This document shows positions 37,043 to 46,023 of a stretch of 64,000 bases of DNA, piece after piece. Source of the DNA: Bacteroidota bacterium (lineage in GTDB: Bacteria > Bacteroidota > Bacteroidia > B-17B0 > Aurantibacillaceae); contig CAUJCR010000002.1 of assembly GCA_963169355.1 (NCBI GenBank), positions 1 through 64,000 of the forward strand, given 5' to 3'. Made by a program: the position numbers and the translations under genes. The notes beneath the pieces were generated by a model. It had not been told where the DNA came from and searched no databases. It saw only the letters and a list, made by a program, of their open reading frames with translations. The stretch's first letter is position 1, and each line of letters starts with the position of its first letter.

Positions 37043-37050
37043 CAAAAATA
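37043..37050 (-). promoter_or_regulatory. -7 promoter element of the anchor J protein and epimerase
   Basis: TATTTTTG on the minus strand, fits TAnnTTTG, 29 bases before the ATG at 37014. It probably drives both genes, since only 3 bp separate them. Confidence 0.45.
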
Positions 37051-37097
37051 ACCATTTTCGTTAAACCGCCGCTGTTTTAGTATAATTTAGCACAAAT

Positions 37098-37129
37098 AAA
37101 AAAGCCCGTGCATCCTAAGACGCACGGAC
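37098..37129 (-). terminator. Rho-independent terminator after the small lipoprotein
   Basis: On the minus strand, GTCCGTGCGTC, loop TTAG, GATGCACGGGC form an 11-bp stem with two G-U pairs, followed by six T. Confidence 0.88.
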
Positions 37130-37151
37130 TTTCCTAACTAAACACAAATTC

Positions 37152-37388
37152 TTAGTGAGCTTCAGTTGCAGCAGGTGCAGCAGCAGCAGCTGAATCAGGA
37201 GTAGCAGTTGAATCAGGAGCAGCTTCAGTCATAGCGCTTTCTAAACTAGCGTTTAAAGCAGCAGTGATAGAGTCAGCAGTTTTCTTAGCTTGTTCTTCGA
37301 TTTTAGCTTTTTCTTCAGCAGAAGGACCACAAGAAACTACAGTTGAAGCAACTAATGCAACAGCGATAATAGCGAATACTTTTTTCAT
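37152..37388 (-). CDS. Small Ala-rich lipoprotein
   Basis: 78 residues. Signal MKKVFAIIAVALVASTVVSC with the lipobox Cys at 20. The mature part starts with a short charged helix (EEKAKIEEQAKKTADSITAAL) and ends in an Ala/Pro/Ser/Thr-rich disordered tail (PDSTATPDSAAAAAPAATEAH). It has its own terminator, sits alone, and the intergenic regions either side are ~120-130 bp, all consistent with a strongly expressed one-gene unit. Similar small lipoproteins are common in Bacteroidota, but I cannot assign a role; envelope spacing or stabilisation is a guess. Confidence 0.75.
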   Translation of the reverse strand: MKKVFAIIAVALVASTVVSCGPSAEEKAKIEEQAKKTADSITAALNASLESAMTEAAPDSTATPDSAAAAAPAATEAH

Positions 37389-37516
37389 TTTTTTAGATTT
37401 TAATGTTGTTTGTTTAAGTTATTTGAACATTTATACCTAAACTTTAAAATAGTAACCCAAAAAAACAGAAAAAAAGCAATAAATTTTACAACTAATTGAT
37501 AATCAATAATATAATT

Positions 37517-38089
37517 TTATTTAGAAATAAAATCACTTACAATTTTTTCGGCTTTTAGCAAAGCATCTTCTAATATTTCGTTTAAAATAAACACATCAAA
37601 CAAGTCGGCGGTTTTAAGTTCTTTTTCGGCTTTTTCCACTCGGCGAGCTATGCTTTCGGGGCTATCGGTGCTCCTTGAGTTTAAACGCTCTTCTAAAATC
37701 TTAATACTAGGTGGCATTACAAAAACAGCTAAGGCTTTATCTCCAAATTGTTTTTTTAAATTCAAACCGCCTTCCACATCTATATCAAAAATAACATGTT
37801 TACCTTTTGCCCAAATTCTATCTACTTCACTTCTTAAAGTGCCATAATGTACGCCCGCATACACTTCTTCCCACTCTAAAAATTCATTAGCCAAAATTTT
37901 TGACTTGAATTCTTCGGTAGTTAAATAATAATAATCTTTTCCGTTTTCTTCTTGCCCTCGTTTTTCGCGACTTGTGGCAGATATAGAAAATTCTAAATCA
38001 TTAGAAAAAATCTTAAGCAGGTGTTTTACAATGGTTGTTTTACCCGAACCCGATGGGGCAGAAAATATAATGAGTTTGCCATTTGCCAT
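37517..38089 (-). CDS. gmk: Guanylate kinase
   Basis: 190 residues from the ATG at 38089; the TTG upstream lies within the promoter. ATP-dependent phosphorylation of GMP. P-loop IIFSAPSGSGKTTIVKHLL near the start; SATSREKRGQEENGKDYYYL (GMP-binding Ser/Arg/Tyr); VIFDIDVEGGLNLKKQF and NSRSTDSPESIARRVEKA (lid). Length typical. Follows uvrC by 18 bp with its own -7 element between them. Confidence 0.96.
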   Translation of the reverse strand: MANGKLIIFSAPSGSGKTTIVKHLLKIFSNDLEFSISATSREKRGQEENGKDYYYLTTEEFKSKILANEFLEWEEVYAGVHYGTLRSEVDRIWAKGKHVIFDIDVEGGLNLKKQFGDKALAVFVMPPSIKILEERLNSRSTDSPESIARRVEKAEKELKTADLFDVFILNEILEDALLKAEKIVSDFISK

Positions 38090-38092
38090 AGG

Positions 38093-38100
38093 CAAAGATA
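38093..38100 (-). promoter_or_regulatory. -7 promoter element of gmk, probably leaderless
   Basis: TATCTTTG on the minus strand, squeezed between the uvrC stop (38108) and the gmk ATG (38089), ending 3 bases before the ATG. Any -33 box would be inside uvrC. Confidence 0.55.
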
Positions 38101-38107
38101 CTAGTTT

Positions 38108-39916
38108 TTAAGTATTTTCTTGGTTTTTAAAAAAATCATATACCAATTTTGCTTTCGCATTTCCTATTATTTGGCTTAACTCGGCTAAAGTGGCTTCTTT
38201 TATTTGTTTCACAGATTTAAGTTCGGTAAGTAATTTTTGTGCGGTTTTATCACTCACCCCTTTTATCTCCGAAAGTTCGGTTTTAAATGTTTCTCTGCTT
38301 CGTTTATTACGATGGTGGGTAATTCCAAAACGGTGCGCCTCATCACGAATGTGCTGTATCACTTTCAGTGTTTCTGAGCGTTTATCTAAATACAAGGGAA
38401 TAGAATCATTAGGAAAATAAATTTCTTCTAGTCTTTTAGCAATACCTATTACAGTTACTTTACCCATTAGGTTCAGTTTTCGTAAACTATTAACGGCAGC
38501 GCCTAGTTGTCCTTTTCCGCCATCTATAACAATCAGTTGAGGCATTGGTAAATTGTCTTCCAATACTCTGGAGTATCTTCTATAAATAACCTCTTCCATA
38601 GTAGCAAAATCATCTGGCCCTGTAACCGTTTTTACATTAAAATGTCGGTATTCTTTTTTGGCTGGTTTACCATCTATAAAAACAGGCATTGCACTTACGG
38701 CAAATTCTCCCTGAAAATTAGAATTATCAAACCCTTCTATTCGCCTAGGCTCTTCTTTCATGCGCAAATCTTTCATCATTTGTTGCATGATTCTATCTAC
38801 ATGCCTTTCGGGATCAATAATAGCTAATTGTTTTTCTTTTTCTTTTTTAAAAGCTTCGGCATTTTTATAACTTAAATCGAGCAGGTGTTTTTTGTCGCCT
38901 ATTTTAGGAATGAGGTATTTGGCTTGTTCAAATTCAAACTCGGGTTTAAATGGCACTAATATCTCTTTGCTTTTAGAGTGGTAACGAGTTCTAATTTCAT
39001 TAATGGCAAATACAAGAATTTCTTCATCGGTTTCATCTAATTTCTTTTTAAACTCCAAGGTTTGTGCTTGAATGATGGTTCCATTCATCACCTTTAAAAA
39101 ATTAATGTATGCAGCTTTATCATCACTTATTATCGTAAACACATCAATATCAGTAATTGATGGATGCACAATAGTTGATTTACTTTGGTATTTTTCAAGC
39201 AACTCTATTTTTCTCTTTAGGCTATTGGCTTGTTCAAACTCAAATTTTTCGGCACATTGCAACATCAATTTTTTTAAATCACGAATGGCAAAATTAATAT
39301 CGCCTTTAATAATTTCTCTAATGTGGGCAATGCTCGTATCATAATCGGCTTGTGTTTGTTTGCCCACACAGGGCGCTTTGCATTTTCCTATTTGATACTC
39401 TAAGCAAGTTTTAAATTTACCAGCATCAATATTTTCTTGCTTTAAATCAAGCGTACAATTTCGCAATGGATATAACTGTTTTATTAAATCTAATAAAACA
39501 TGCATGGTTGTAACCGATGGAAAAGGTCCGTAATATTCTTTGTCTTCTTTTTTAAGTTGTCGGGTATAAAATACTCTTGGAAAACGTTCGTTTTTTATCA
39601 CAATCCAAGGATAGGTTTTATCATCACGCAACATAATATTGTAGCGTGGCGTAAGGCTTTTTATTAAGTTGTTTTCTAAAAGCAAGGCGTCCATTTCGGT
39701 ATCAACCTTTATGGTTTTTATATCCGCTATTTTTTTTACCATTAGCCTTAGTCGGGCATTATCATGTTCTTTGGTAAAGTATGAACTAACTCGTTTTTTT
39801 AAATTCTTGGCTTTCCCAACATATAGTAAATTTTGCTCGGCATCATAATAACGATATACTCCTGGCGATTCGGGTAATGTTTTTAAAATGACTTGTATAT
39901 GATTGGGGATAGACAT
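38108..39916 (-). CDS. uvrC: Excinuclease ABC subunit C
   Basis: 602 residues, full length. Nucleotide excision repair nuclease that cuts both sides of a lesion with UvrB. GIY-YIG domain at ~13-95 (SPGVYRYYDAEQNLLYVGKA), the Cys-containing CLEYQIGKCKAPC segment (~165-177), UVR motif (~200-235), RNase H-like endonuclease (~375-530, RIEGFDNSNFQGEFAVSAM and LPMPQLIVIDGGKGQLGAA) and a helix-hairpin-helix pair at the C-terminus (SEIKGVSDKTAQKLLTEL). Divergent from the glycosyltransferase gene, with TATCTTTG 5 bases before the ATG. Confidence 0.97.
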   Translation of the reverse strand: MSIPNHIQVILKTLPESPGVYRYYDAEQNLLYVGKAKNLKKRVSSYFTKEHDNARLRLMVKKIADIKTIKVDTEMDALLLENNLIKSLTPRYNIMLRDDKTYPWIVIKNERFPRVFYTRQLKKEDKEYYGPFPSVTTMHVLLDLIKQLYPLRNCTLDLKQENIDAGKFKTCLEYQIGKCKAPCVGKQTQADYDTSIAHIREIIKGDINFAIRDLKKLMLQCAEKFEFEQANSLKRKIELLEKYQSKSTIVHPSITDIDVFTIISDDKAAYINFLKVMNGTIIQAQTLEFKKKLDETDEEILVFAINEIRTRYHSKSKEILVPFKPEFEFEQAKYLIPKIGDKKHLLDLSYKNAEAFKKEKEKQLAIIDPERHVDRIMQQMMKDLRMKEEPRRIEGFDNSNFQGEFAVSAMPVFIDGKPAKKEYRHFNVKTVTGPDDFATMEEVIYRRYSRVLEDNLPMPQLIVIDGGKGQLGAAVNSLRKLNLMGKVTVIGIAKRLEEIYFPNDSIPLYLDKRSETLKVIQHIRDEAHRFGITHHRNKRSRETFKTELSEIKGVSDKTAQKLLTELKSVKQIKEATLAELSQIIGNAKAKLVYDFFKNQENT

Positions 39917-39921
39917 AATAG

Positions 39922-39929
39922 CAAAGATA
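39922..39929 (-). promoter_or_regulatory. -7 promoter element of uvrC, probably leaderless
   Basis: TATCTTTG on the minus strand; five bases separate it from the uvrC ATG at 39916. Confidence 0.6.
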
Positions 39930-39992
39930 AAGTTTTGTTATGTAAATATGGCTTTGTGAGATAAAAAGCATCAGAGCTAACAAAACTTTAAT

Positions 39993-40000
39993 TAGATTTG
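39993..40000 (+). promoter_or_regulatory. -7 promoter element of the glycosyltransferase
   Basis: TAGATTTG, exact TAnnTTTG. Its last three bases are the TTG that opens the reading frame, so either this is not the active promoter or translation starts downstream at an unusual codon. Confidence 0.45.
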
Positions 40001-40978
40001 TGTATCCTAAAGAATAAAAACATATTTATTGCAGCGTTAGACTGGGGACTTGGTCATGCCACTAGGTGTGTGCCTTTAATTCAAAAACTGGCTACGCACA
40101 ATAACATTATTATTGGGGTTACACCAACAACACTCCCTATTTTTGAGGAGCATTTTCCTCAACTTAAAAAAGTAACGATTGAGGCTTATCATATTCGTTA
40201 TTCTACCATTATTCCACTCACCTTAAAATTGGCATTAGATAGCGCACGTATTTTAAGAGTTATTAAGCGCGAACATCAACAGTTAGCAGCTTATGTAAAA
40301 CAATACAAGATTGATGTTGTGATAAGCGATAATCGATTTGGTTTATGGAACAAGCATACGCATAACATATACATCACTCATCAACTTCAAATTAAGGCAG
40401 GTATTTTTTCGAAAATTGCAACTAAGATACACCATCGTTATATGAAACAGTTTCATGAAATATGGGTGCCCGATTATGAAGATGATGCTCAATCATTAGC
40501 AGGCGATTTATCTCGTCATAAAAATAAATTACACGTAAAATATATTGGCCCGTTAAGTCGGTTGGTGTTATTAAACGAAACCATCGAAAAACCAATTAAT
40601 TTCCTTTACTTATTATCAGGACCAGAACCATTAAGAACTCAATTAGAAGAACAGATTATACAACTAGCAAACCATTCCACTAAGAGTATTGTAATAGCAA
40701 GAGGCACCAAAAAACCGTTACCTACCTCCATGAAGCCTCATATTAAGTGTTACGATATGCCCGATGCAGCCACACTTTCTACATTAATTTGTGCAGCACA
40801 ACATATAATTTGCCGTAGCGGCTATAGCACTTTAATGGATTTACATCTGCTGCATAAAAAACAAATTACTTTAATCCCTACACCACATCAATCTGAACAG
40901 ATTTACCTTGCAAAATATTGGGCAACGAAATTTGGTATTAAACCCAAATTATGCATTAGCAATTTTATTACGAGCTAA
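39998..40978 (+). CDS. Glycosyltransferase, MurG/UDP-GT-like, 3' end built from a repeat
   Basis: About 326 residues. IFIAALDWGLGHATRCVPLIQ at the N-terminus, here seen as ALDWGLGHATRC, is typical of a GT-B family found in Bacteroidota. The C-terminal donor-binding part has LYLLSGPEPLRTQLEEQI, KPHIKCYDMPD and ICRSGYSTLMDL. The acceptor is unknown. The true start is unclear: the first in-frame TTG (39998) overlaps a perfect -7 element, and there is no ATG or GTG before ALDWG. The 3' end is odd: from base 40938 the coding sequence is part of the 175-bp repeat, so the last ~13 residues (KPKLCISNFITS) and the stop come from the element. Confidence 0.78.
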   Translation: MCILKNKNIFIAALDWGLGHATRCVPLIQKLATHNNIIIGVTPTTLPIFEEHFPQLKKVTIEAYHIRYSTIIPLTLKLALDSARILRVIKREHQQLAAYVKQYKIDVVISDNRFGLWNKHTHNIYITHQLQIKAGIFSKIATKIHHRYMKQFHEIWVPDYEDDAQSLAGDLSRHKNKLHVKYIGPLSRLVLLNETIEKPINFLYLLSGPEPLRTQLEEQIIQLANHSTKSIVIARGTKKPLPTSMKPHIKCYDMPDAATLSTLICAAQHIICRSGYSTLMDLHLLHKKQITLIPTPHQSEQIYLAKYWATKFGIKPKLCISNFITS

Positions 40979-41112
40979 AATCCCTGCAAAATATGAAGCT
41001 TCGCAACTTTTTCTCTTTCACCGTAGCAGTGGCTACGCTTCATTCATAAAAGTTCATATTTTATAGGGCTTTTAACTCTCACTACTAATTTCTAATACAC
41101 AATCTGGGTTAA
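40938..41112. repeat. 175-bp imperfect-palindrome repeat, copy B
   Basis: Starts TTAAACCCAAATT and ends AATCTGGGTTAA. The outer ~65 bases on each side are imperfect reverse complements (left GAGCTAAAATCCCTGCAAAA, right counterpart TTTTATAGGGCTTTTAACTC). The centre holds a smaller stem CGTAGC/GCTACG. By hand it is about 87% identical to the reverse complement of 52873-53047. It begins inside the glycosyltransferase gene and ends 84 bp before the 7TM-HD stop. No open frame and no transposase are present. Confidence 0.85.
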
Positions 41113-41195
41113 AACCATAAGTAACATCAGTGAGTTGAAATAATAAATAAAGCGTGGTGTATCTTCAGCTTATTATTAAAGCTATTAATTACAGG

Positions 41196-43193
41196 CTAAA
41201 CTCTCGGATATTCAATCCTTACATGATAAATATTCATTAATCGTTTCTTGAATATTTTCTTCACTTCCTTAATATCTCTAAACGTTATATCTGAATTGAT
41301 AAATTGATTTTCATCAATTTGATGATTGATAATTCGATCCACTAATTCGTCGATACTCACCGCATCGTATTTTTTTAAACTACGTGAAGAAGCTTCTACG
41401 CCATCAGCCATCATTAGTATGGCAGTTTCTTTGCTATACGGAATTGGGCCAGGGTATCTAAATAAATCTTCGTTTATTTTTTCACCCTCATGTTCTTTTT
41501 TATAGTTATGTAAAAAATAACGAGTTAATGTAGTACCATGATGGGTTCTGATAAAATCAATAATCACTTCTGGCAACTTATTTACTTTAGCAATTTCAAT
41601 ACCTTCTATCACATGGCTTATAATAATTTGAGCACTCTCTTCGGGTTGTAAATCCTCGTGTGGACTAATTTCTCCTACTTGATTTTCGGTAAAAAAACGT
41701 GGGTGGTTCATTTTTCCTATATCATGATACATAGCGCCAGTTCTTACTAACAAAGGATTACCACCTATTTTATAACAAGCTTCTTCGGCAAGGTTAGCTA
41801 CTTGAAGTGAGTGTTGAAATGTACCTGGCACTTTTTGTGATAACTGTCGAAGTAATGGAGAGTTAAGGTCGCACAATTCCAAAAGTGTAAAATCAGAAAC
41901 AAAACCAAATAACTTTTCGGAGATTAAGATTAACGGAAACGCAAATAACACACACGAACTACTAATTAAGAAATTAATATAGTTTTGTTTTACATAAATG
42001 GCCGAGGCGGTGTTATTTACTAGATTATAAGCTATAAAGGCTAGTATATAAAATATAAAGGTAAGTAATGCCGAGGTAAATAGTTTAGAGCGTTTCCCCA
42101 TATCGGCAACACTAAATATAGTGCTAATTCCAGCAATGAGTTGTATAAAAATGAATTCAAATTTGTCTTCAGTATAAAAGGCTGTTATCAGCACTATATT
42201 TAAAAAAGTAAATAAAGAAGTTCTACTATCAAAAAACACCCTAATTAATATGGGCAACAAACAAAATGGCACTGCATAAATATAATTCTCGCGATAAGTA
42301 GCTACAAGGCTAGCCACTACAATTACCATCATTATATTCATGAAGATAAATGTTACTTGTGTGTTTTGACTAAAGATGGGTTTTCTAAAAAAAGCTAAAA
42401 ACAGCATCATAATTCCCATCACAATAGTGCAAACTAAGAATTGACCCGCAATAATTAAAGTTTGTGAACGCTGACTACTTACTTCTTGTAAAGCATCTTG
42501 ATAACTTGTAATTGCTTGTAATTGTTCTTCACTTACTATGTCGTTTTTATGAACTATAACATCACCTTTATTTAACTTGGTTTTAAAAATATATTTTGCT
42601 TCGGTTTTCTCTTCGTCTAGTTCCGCCGATAAAAGTTCATCGTAAACCACATTAGCCTGAATTAATGAATAGACTGAATCTACTAATTCTTTTCTAGGAA
42701 TAATATTCGTTAATAAAGACTTAATGTGTTGTTGATTTATAAACTGAGAACTAGTAGTTGTAGTAACTTCATTATCTATTACAACGTACATTGTAGAATT
42801 TTGAGTTGAAAGATTTGAACTTGGGACATATACACCTATTTGGTAAATACTATCTAAGAGTTGTTTGAGTTTTTGTACTTGTTGTGTGTTAAATTGTTTC
42901 TTAAACGTATTGATAATGGTTTCCGAATTACCATCTGTTTTTCTGTAATAAGCTTCATTAAGTTTATTAGATTGTGCTTCTTGATTAAGTTCTTGTTCAG
43001 ATTTTTTTACAACAAAATCAATAGTTGATACCAAATCCTCGTAAAGCCACACATCACCAGTTTGAATTTTATAATGAACTATAACTTCATCTTTAGGTAA
43101 TAAGTAAGTGCATAAAATTACGCTAAGAGCGAATACCATACCTTTATACCATAAAGCATGTTTATCGCGTATTTTTGATAATAAAGAGTTCAT
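41196..43193 (-). CDS. 7TM-HD family phosphodiesterase (PgpH-like)
   Basis: 665 residues. One N-terminal membrane segment (MVFALSVILCTYLL, ~17-30), a large extracytoplasmic 7TMR-HDED-like region (~35-245), seven membrane helices (~250-430), then a cytoplasmic HD domain with HSLQVANLAEEACYKIG, the HD pair in TGAMYHDIGKMNHPRFF, ISHVIEGIEIAKV and IRTHHGTTLTRYF. In Firmicutes, PgpH of this architecture degrades cyclic di-AMP; the same function here is likely but inferred. Downstream of the type B surface protein by 80 bp, which contains a stem-loop. Confidence 0.9.
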   Translation of the reverse strand: MNSLLSKIRDKHALWYKGMVFALSVILCTYLLPKDEVIVHYKIQTGDVWLYEDLVSTIDFVVKKSEQELNQEAQSNKLNEAYYRKTDGNSETIINTFKKQFNTQQVQKLKQLLDSIYQIGVYVPSSNLSTQNSTMYVVIDNEVTTTTSSQFINQQHIKSLLTNIIPRKELVDSVYSLIQANVVYDELLSAELDEEKTEAKYIFKTKLNKGDVIVHKNDIVSEEQLQAITSYQDALQEVSSQRSQTLIIAGQFLVCTIVMGIMMLFLAFFRKPIFSQNTQVTFIFMNIMMVIVVASLVATYRENYIYAVPFCLLPILIRVFFDSRTSLFTFLNIVLITAFYTEDKFEFIFIQLIAGISTIFSVADMGKRSKLFTSALLTFIFYILAFIAYNLVNNTASAIYVKQNYINFLISSSCVLFAFPLILISEKLFGFVSDFTLLELCDLNSPLLRQLSQKVPGTFQHSLQVANLAEEACYKIGGNPLLVRTGAMYHDIGKMNHPRFFTENQVGEISPHEDLQPEESAQIIISHVIEGIEIAKVNKLPEVIIDFIRTHHGTTLTRYFLHNYKKEHEGEKINEDLFRYPGPIPYSKETAILMMADGVEASSRSLKKYDAVSIDELVDRIINHQIDENQFINSDITFRDIKEVKKIFKKRLMNIYHVRIEYPRV

Positions 43194-43224
43194 GCTATAA
43201 CAAAAAAAAGAAAAAATATGCCTA

Positions 43225-43253
43225 AAAAACTATTTCATAATTTGTATTATGAA
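43225..43253 (-). terminator. Stem-loop downstream of the type B surface protein
   Basis: TTCATAAT, loop of four, ATTATGAA: a perfect 8-bp AT-rich stem, followed on the minus strand by ATAG and a T run. A weak terminator or processing site between the surface protein gene and the 7TM-HD gene. Confidence 0.4.
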
Positions 43254-43273
43254 CAAATGACTATTAATAGGTA

Positions 43274-45985
43274 TTATTTTAATAAAGTAACATGCCCAAC
43301 ATGAGACTCATGTTCTCCTGAAACCATATTTCTAAAATTACATTTCCAAATATAAACATCTTGTTGGCAAGGATTATTTTTATATATCCCATCCCATCCT
43401 TCATTTAGGTCATGAGTTTCGTATATTTTCTCTCCCCATCTATCAAATATGGTAAAGGTGTATTCATCAACTCCAATCACAATAGGTTTAAAAATATCGT
43501 TCAAACCATCTGGCTTTTTAGGAGTAAACGCATTAGGTATCCAAAACACAAAGACAGGATTTGATTCAACTGGAGCCTTTGTTATGTCTGTACAACCAAA
43601 TTGATTAGTAACCATTAAAACAACTTCAAATGTTCCTGCCTGCGTGTACGTATGACTTGGATTTTGGGCTGTAGAATATTGTCCATCTCCAAAATTATAA
43701 TGCCACGCTTCCACATCGTTAGATGATAAGTCTAAACACTGTATATCAGCATCAATATAAGAAACACTAAAACTTGCGTCTGGCTTAGGATAAACTACAA
43801 TAGGATGAATGGTGCTAACTATGCTTGTATCCACACAATTACCTGTTGAAATAACCGTTAGGCTAACACCATAATTTCCTGGTGGTGTAAATATATGTGT
43901 AGGATTGGCAGAGGTAGAAGTACCACCATCACTAAATGTCCATAAATAATTCATTGAGGAAGAAGCGGTACTTTGATTGGTAAATGTTACCACTAATGGA
44001 TCACACCCTTCAACAGGATATGAACCAATATCCGCAATAGTATTTTGCCATACATCAATAGTTTGTGTTTTAATTGCCAAACAACCATCTTGATTAACAG
44101 AAAAACTCACTGTATATGTACCTGGAGCATTATAAATAACATTAGATACGGCACTAACTGAAGCTGTTTGAGGAGTAGCATTAAGCCCAAAATCCCAATT
44201 TAAGGAATAAGTTCCTTGAGCCTGAGTTGTTCCCAAAAAATTATAGCTATGGTTATCAAAACATTGTCCAAGTGGCGATAATACATTAAGTTGTAAATCT
44301 GGGACTGAAACAACGGTAATGCTACTTACTGAACTTACTTTACTAGTATCTATACATTGCTGATTAGTAATGGCAGTTAATGTAATTGTATAAACACCTG
44401 TTTGAGTATAAGTATAAGTTGGATTTTGTTGTGTAGAAGTAGAACCATCTCCAAATTCCCACAAAAAGCTCATACCCAATGCGGCTGTACTTTGATTCGT
44501 AAACGTAACCGTTAAAGGCACGCAACCTCCCGTTGTAAAATTACCAATATCCGCTATGGGGTTTTGCCACACTTCAATTGTTTTAGTTACAGTAGCAGTA
44601 CAACCATTTTCAGCAACCGTAAATGATACCGAATAAGTGCCTGGCGCATTAAATACTACATTTGAAACTGAAGCCGTATTAGCTGTTTGAGGAGTAGCGT
44701 TTGAGCCAAAATTCCATGTAAATGTACCATTCCCTTGATACTGCCCTCCTCCATTAAAGCTAAAACTATTGCCTAAAAAACATTGACTACTAGGTGCTAA
44801 ATAATCTGGAGACAGTAATGGATATACCTGAAAAACTTTATAAGCGGTATCACCACAATTACTTCCAGGATTCACAATTAAGGTAACTGTATAAACTCCT
44901 GGTGCAGGAAAAGTATAGGTTGGATTATATAGATTAGAAGTATCTGCCAATGTGCTAGGGTCGCCAAAATCCCAATGATAAGTAGTTCCATTATAACTAT
45001 TGTTTGCAAATGAAATGGTAAAACCATTACAATAGCCAGTACCCTGACCGTTATTAGTAGTCGTTTGTCCAACTATATCAGCAGCAACCACAAAAGGACA
45101 AGGAATCACATTAAACTGAAAATCGCGGTGATGTGTTCCTATTAAAATTCCATTTCTATATTCTTCTACACACACACCCACAACCCATTGTCCTTGTATG
45201 GTTGGGTTACCATTTAAAAAACCAGTTTGAGGATTAATATTGATGGCTGGGTTAGATGCCATTGGATAAGAAGCTGAATAAGGCGCTGCGAATGGTACTC
45301 CAATATATGGCGGTGGTGTGTTCACCGTAGGACATGAAGGAGGCGGACTTGGGCACTGAGAAGTAGGGCCTTGTGGTGCTGTTCCAATTAAAGGACAACA
45401 AGCATCCAATCCGTTATAAGGTGTACATAAGGAATAAACCAACGAATCACCATCAGGATCGGTGGCCACGTGATTAAAGAAGATAGGCAGATTAGCACAA
45501 ATATAAATAGGAGGGCGATAAGTAAATCGTGGGCTACTATTTACAGAAACAACTTCTGGACCCGGTATATGTTCCCAATAGGTTGTACCTACATCACCTG
45601 GATTTACCAAATTTAATATCGTACCATTTCTACAACAACGTTGATAAGCAATGTAGTAACCACCAATAAGTGGTGGTAAATTTACAATAGCTTCATAGTA
45701 GGCTTCTTCTACACAAGCATTACCTGATGCAGTAGGCGCACATGGACTATTATTAGATGGTGGTACTGTGATACTGTAATTGATGGCAACTTGTAGGGTT
45801 GTAACCACATTACCACTTGCATCAAAAATGGTTATAAAAGCAGGATTATCAAATGGCGGAACGCCATTTAAACAATCCCGATAAACCTTCATTTGAATTT
45901 TGTAGTTGTTGTTACCTAAATTATCGTAGTATATTTCACCCCCAACAATATGAGTTGCTTCTGCTACGAATGATAGCAGAAGCAT
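43274..45985 (-). CDS. PKD-repeat surface protein with T9SS type B (gliding-associated) C-terminus
   Basis: 903 residues from the only standard start, ATG 45985, but that gives a truncated signal peptide (MLLLSFVAEA). The frame is open 16 codons further up, and adding codons from an ATA at 46018 gives a normal one (ISKIRTYLFCVMLLLSFVAEA). N-terminal domain ~10-300 (HIVGGEIYYDN, YRDCLNGVPPFDNPA). About five PKD or PKD-like repeats follow, for example YHWDFGDPSTL, FTWNFGSNATPQ, FLWEFGDGSTSTQQNPTYTY and WHYNFGDGQYST. The last ~90 residues are a type B domain (WIPNAFTPKKPDGLNDIFKP, IFDRWGEKIYET). Surface anchored by T9SS. 38 bp after the preceding gene, so co-transcribed. Confidence 0.87.
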   Translation of the reverse strand: MLLLSFVAEATHIVGGEIYYDNLGNNNYKIQMKVYRDCLNGVPPFDNPAFITIFDASGNVVTTLQVAINYSITVPPSNNSPCAPTASGNACVEEAYYEAIVNLPPLIGGYYIAYQRCCRNGTILNLVNPGDVGTTYWEHIPGPEVVSVNSSPRFTYRPPIYICANLPIFFNHVATDPDGDSLVYSLCTPYNGLDACCPLIGTAPQGPTSQCPSPPPSCPTVNTPPPYIGVPFAAPYSASYPMASNPAININPQTGFLNGNPTIQGQWVVGVCVEEYRNGILIGTHHRDFQFNVIPCPFVVAADIVGQTTTNNGQGTGYCNGFTISFANNSYNGTTYHWDFGDPSTLADTSNLYNPTYTFPAPGVYTVTLIVNPGSNCGDTAYKVFQVYPLLSPDYLAPSSQCFLGNSFSFNGGGQYQGNGTFTWNFGSNATPQTANTASVSNVVFNAPGTYSVSFTVAENGCTATVTKTIEVWQNPIADIGNFTTGGCVPLTVTFTNQSTAALGMSFLWEFGDGSTSTQQNPTYTYTQTGVYTITLTAITNQQCIDTSKVSSVSSITVVSVPDLQLNVLSPLGQCFDNHSYNFLGTTQAQGTYSLNWDFGLNATPQTASVSAVSNVIYNAPGTYTVSFSVNQDGCLAIKTQTIDVWQNTIADIGSYPVEGCDPLVVTFTNQSTASSSMNYLWTFSDGGTSTSANPTHIFTPPGNYGVSLTVISTGNCVDTSIVSTIHPIVVYPKPDASFSVSYIDADIQCLDLSSNDVEAWHYNFGDGQYSTAQNPSHTYTQAGTFEVVLMVTNQFGCTDITKAPVESNPVFVFWIPNAFTPKKPDGLNDIFKPIVIGVDEYTFTIFDRWGEKIYETHDLNEGWDGIYKNNPCQQDVYIWKCNFRNMVSGEHESHVGHVTLLK

Positions 45986-46023
45986 GACACAAAACAGATA
46001 TGTTCTTATTTTTGATATGTTTA

